Shown: piece after piece, positions 62,215-64,000 of the stretch
Layout of the letters: each line of letters opens with the position of its first letter
How positions within the stretch are numbered: position 1 is the stretch's first letter
Origin: Chrysomallon squamiferum
Taxonomy: Eukaryota; Mollusca; Gastropoda; Neomphalida; Peltospiridae
DNA length: 64,000 nt
Reading direction: 5' to 3'
Assembly (NCBI GenBank): GCA_012295275.1
Contig: CM022671.1
Coordinates: 22,584,822 to 22,648,821, forward strand
Translations under genes and position numbers: made by a program
Notes under the pieces: generated by a model
What the model was told of the DNA's origin: nothing
What the model saw: the letters and a program-made list of their open reading frames with translations, nothing else
The model's database searches: none

Positions 62215-63450
62215 TTTCAAATTCAACATGTGGCTTGCAGTTGTCTGAACATTCCAACTGTCATCTCATCTTGCTGAGCTGTCAGTAGACACTATCTCTA
62301 AATGTCAGAGAAACACGTGTGAGTTGACATTAACACAGACAGAAGCTGATACAGTGTTTGAATTTCCCTCCAAATTTTCACACATATAATTATAACATAA
62401 ACATAAACATGTGCTGAAGGTGACTCTATGTGTCCTGCATTCAATGTCTTAGTATTAAATTTGTTTTAAAAATTAAAAAGTATACAGTACTCATTTACAT
62501 TATGAGAATGCAATGAATTACATATAGACAGGATAAATTGAAATATAAAATGTTTGGAATTAAGTATGAAATACTTTAAAAAATTGTTTTTAAATTGTCA
62601 GTTAATATTTGAATAAACTGCAATATATAATATATTTTTCAGCACTTTTTATCATTTATTTTTTAAAAAATTATGTTATTTGAATTCAAGCATCTTCATA
62701 CAGAACAAAGATGTTACATAACATTAATTTACTTGTGTATACAAAAAATAGCAGTAGGCAATGAAAAAGCTGCTTTAAATATGTAGGACTATTTTAACAC
62801 TGCATGTGTACTAACACATGATGAGTTTCTATTGTCTTGATACCAGAGGTAATTTGCTGTGTAAATTTAGGAAGACATGAACAAAAGAGGCTGGTCACAC
62901 ATTTTGAGCTGTGCCCATTGTCTAACCTTTGAGTTTTCTTTTCATTTGATAAAAGTGTGAACAACAGAACATTTAATGAATAGAAATGTGACACAACACA
63001 CATGTGCACACACACACACACACACACACAGCTCAGACATACACAAAGCACATATACAATACACACACCAGATAAACACAAGTACAACACACATACAGAC
63101 ATACGCAAGGACTGCATTCTTTGTTAAGAGGTCAGTTTTCAATAATCACTAGCTGACCTCAATTTAAATAAACACAATATACATTAATTGCAGTAAAATA
63201 TGACACTGATTGGCCCATGGTGATATATGACATCTGAGCATATATAAAAAAATCCGGAGCCAATGACCTCAAAAATATATTCCTGTCACTCATGTGGCAT
63301 TTTATCAAATTGCTAATTATTATTATTATTATTATTTTAGGTATTAATCATTTATTGTTCATCATGGTGCAGTCATAATAATGAGTTATGATTATAAAAT
63401 TACAATTTACATATTGATACTATTCAAGAAAATCTAATTCGTCTTTATTG

Positions 63451-63530
<80 letters not shown>

Positions 63531-63896
63531 TTGAAATTTAAAACGAGCCAGTAACAGTAAGCTCTGAAAGACTGAAGAATAATATAATAATAATAATAAT
63601 AATAATTTTCTGAAATCTGAGTCATACACTGTAAATAAAAATGCAAAATGAGATACCTGTTTTAGTGTACCGACTGCATCTCGCACCGATCTTGTCAGCC
63701 TGTCACTACGTCTCGGTAGCCGTCTCGTGTTTTGTAGGTCATCGCTTTCTGGTGTCGAATCTCCATCAGAATTTGAACGTGTAGTTCTCACCCTAGTCGG
63801 TTTTGGTGTGTTAAAATAATCTGATTGTTTGCCATTTATCACATTATATCTTCTGCCTCTCCATGAAAAACGTAACGCTTTCTTAATTGTGGCCAT
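57384..63896 (-). CDS. Basic 211-residue protein with nine Ser/Thr-Pro sites, unnamed; probable cell-cycle gene
   Basis: I do not recognise this family. Four exons join in phase to 211 residues. Visible features: a strongly basic N-terminus (MATIKKALRFSWRGRRYNV); a PIP-degron-like SDYFNTPKPTR (residues 25-35); an acidic patch with T48-P; a basic LTRSVRDAVGTLKQ segment (67-80); an Arg cluster with an RTRL box (89-92); 'LYSPFYIETPKEL' (125-137); a second 'VETPTRLK' (151-158) leading into a short helix-like EVEALTANMQAL; and a basic C-terminus (RTARRRIETAIY). Proline-directed sites are at 30, 48, 99, 114, 127, 133, 153, 175 and 190; T114 (TPPR) and T153 (TPTR) fit full CDK consensus. No membrane segment or signal peptide, so a nuclear or spindle location is inferred. 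The CDE-CHR upstream supports mitotic expression. Confidence 0.8.
57530..57562. repeat. (GT)n(GCAT)n alternating purine-pyrimidine tract
   Basis: GT repeats continue into four GCAT units and 'gcacatac'. A second potential Z-forming tract, in intron 3 of the minus-strand gene. Confidence 0.8.
58014..58127 (-). CDS. Unnamed minus-strand gene, exon 3
   Basis: Acceptor 'aatttcag', donor 'cgcag|gtaggt' (minus strand), 114 bp. Encodes (G)SLSVETPTRLKREVEALTA then NMQALSALTPTTLRERTR, likely partly helical. Confidence 0.82.
58728..58927 (-). CDS. Unnamed minus-strand gene, exon 2
   Basis: Acceptor 'aaaatag' after a long poly-T (minus strand), donor 'atgg|gtaggt', 200 bp. Encodes RFRMSTRRRTRLEEGKVLSP, then KTPPR, LYSPFYIETPKELVKQ and RNGTRM(G). 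An internal ATG at 58918 is open but is not the start, because exon 1 joins in phase and supplies a better N-terminus. Confidence 0.85.
59035..59205. repeat. (AAAGTA)n-type hexamer repeats
   Basis: 'aaagtaaaagt', 'aaagtagaat' and 'aataaaataaaagtaa' units in direct succession within intron 1 of the minus-strand gene. Confidence 0.85.
59815..60185. other. Non-repetitive island in intron 1 of the minus-strand gene
   Basis: About 370 bp of balanced sequence lacking repeats, unlike all its surroundings. Three plus-strand frames are briefly open, with no recognisable domain. It includes a 10-bp palindrome-like 'cctcctcccacaggaggag' (about 60092-60110). Could be a regulatory element or an unrecognised transcript. 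Confidence 0.3.
61450..61690. other. Non-repetitive island in intron 1 of the minus-strand gene
   Basis: Balanced sequence with some GC-rich words ('aaaaggcgccagatgc'), stop-dense in all frames. Possible regulatory island. Confidence 0.25.
62075..62213. repeat. (GT)n microsatellite, compound
   Basis: Interrupted GT/GTAT repeats, then a pure GT run of about 59 bp (62154-62212). Confidence 0.97.
63454..63529. repeat. (AG)n microsatellite close to exon 1
   Basis: About 76 bp of pure AG, some 130 bp from the exon 1 donor on the intron side. On the transcribed (minus) strand it reads CU, and it is followed by an (ATA)n run at 63582-63605. Confidence 0.97.
63657..63896 (-). CDS. Unnamed minus-strand gene, exon 1
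   Basis: ATG at 63896-63894, donor 'aacag|gtatct' (minus strand), exactly 80 codons. Encodes MATIKKALRFSWRGRRYNV, SDYFNTPKPTRVRTTRSN, the acidic STPESDD patch and LTRSVRDAVGTLKQ. The start context 'caATGG' is acceptable and no upstream in-frame ATG is seen before the promoter element. Confidence 0.85.
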
Positions 63897-64000
63897 TGCA
63901 AAATTTTCACGTCAGTAGTTCACGTTCAGTTTCAAAACAACCGCCAAGTTTCGTGATCGCCGCAGAATCAACAGGAAGACGATTAATTTGTATCACGTGA
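63897..64000 (-). promoter_or_regulatory. Promoter / 5' UTR region of the unnamed gene
   Basis: The most CpG-rich 100 bp of this end of the window. Besides the CDE-CHR, the minus strand has 'TGACGT' (about 63914-63909), and at the window edge the palindrome TCACGTGA (63993-64000), an E box. No TATA box. The upstream limit is cut by the window end, so a divergent gene sharing this promoter is possible. Confidence 0.6.
63931..63945 (-). promoter_or_regulatory. CDE-CHR tandem cell-cycle element
   Basis: On the minus strand: GGCGG (63945-63941), spacer TTGT (63940-63937), then TTTGAA (63936-63931). This is the CDE, a 4-nt spacer and the canonical CHR, as in vertebrate G2/M promoters such as CDC25C, bound by DREAM/MMB-type complexes (known). 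It lies 35 nt upstream of the ATG. The overlapping TTGGCGG also resembles an E2F site. Confidence 0.75.

Noticed and set aside
57384-63896. Naming the minus-strand gene PIMREG, Cdt1, sororin or a CDK inhibitor
   Set aside because: Only short motif resemblances; none of the defining domains (winged helix, sororin C-terminal motif, CDK-inhibitory domain) is present.

Overview
This is a eukaryotic, animal window. It is strongly AT-rich and crowded with homopolymers, (ATT)n, (CA)n, (GA)n and TTTA-type simple repeats. Coding sequence is split into short exons with GT..AG junctions. The two identifiable genes (a TMEM132-family membrane protein and a BCL7-family chromatin subunit) belong to animal families. 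Low GC, repeat-dense introns and a tRNA-derived SINE-like copy suggest an invertebrate, perhaps a mollusc or other lophotrochozoan, but the sequence alone does not fix the taxon.

Layout. 1-25069: no exon found. This is probably part of a long 5' intron of the TMEM132 gene, made of microsatellites, decayed minisatellites and several non-repetitive islands of more balanced composition that could be regulatory. 25070-33630 (+): the last six coding exons of the TMEM132-like gene, from mid-ectodomain to the stop; the N-terminal third lies upstream of the window. The terminal exon has two mutually compensating frame breaks. 33631-about 35 kb: its 3' UTR, with two candidate poly(A) signals, then a cluster of TGATTGG motifs. 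To 43.3 kb: intergenic, repeat-rich, with an almost perfect 112-bp tandem duplication. 43471-53754 (+): a complete eight-exon BCL7-like gene (237 codons) including a 23-nt microexon; intron 1 carries a degenerate 'cat/aca' minisatellite and intron 2 an array of roughly 113-152 bp repeats. 57384-63896 (-): a complete four-exon gene for a 211-residue basic protein that I cannot name, convergent with BCL7. It has nine Ser/Thr-Pro sites, and a textbook CDE-N4-CHR cell-cycle element lies just upstream of its start codon.

The genes do not form a pathway. TMEM132 is a single-pass surface protein, BCL7 is nuclear (SWI/SNF), and the third is inferred to be a cell-cycle-regulated protein. All exon joins were checked by hand for splice dinucleotides and phase. 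No rRNA, functional tRNA, CRISPR array or intact transposase/reverse-transcriptase ORF was seen.
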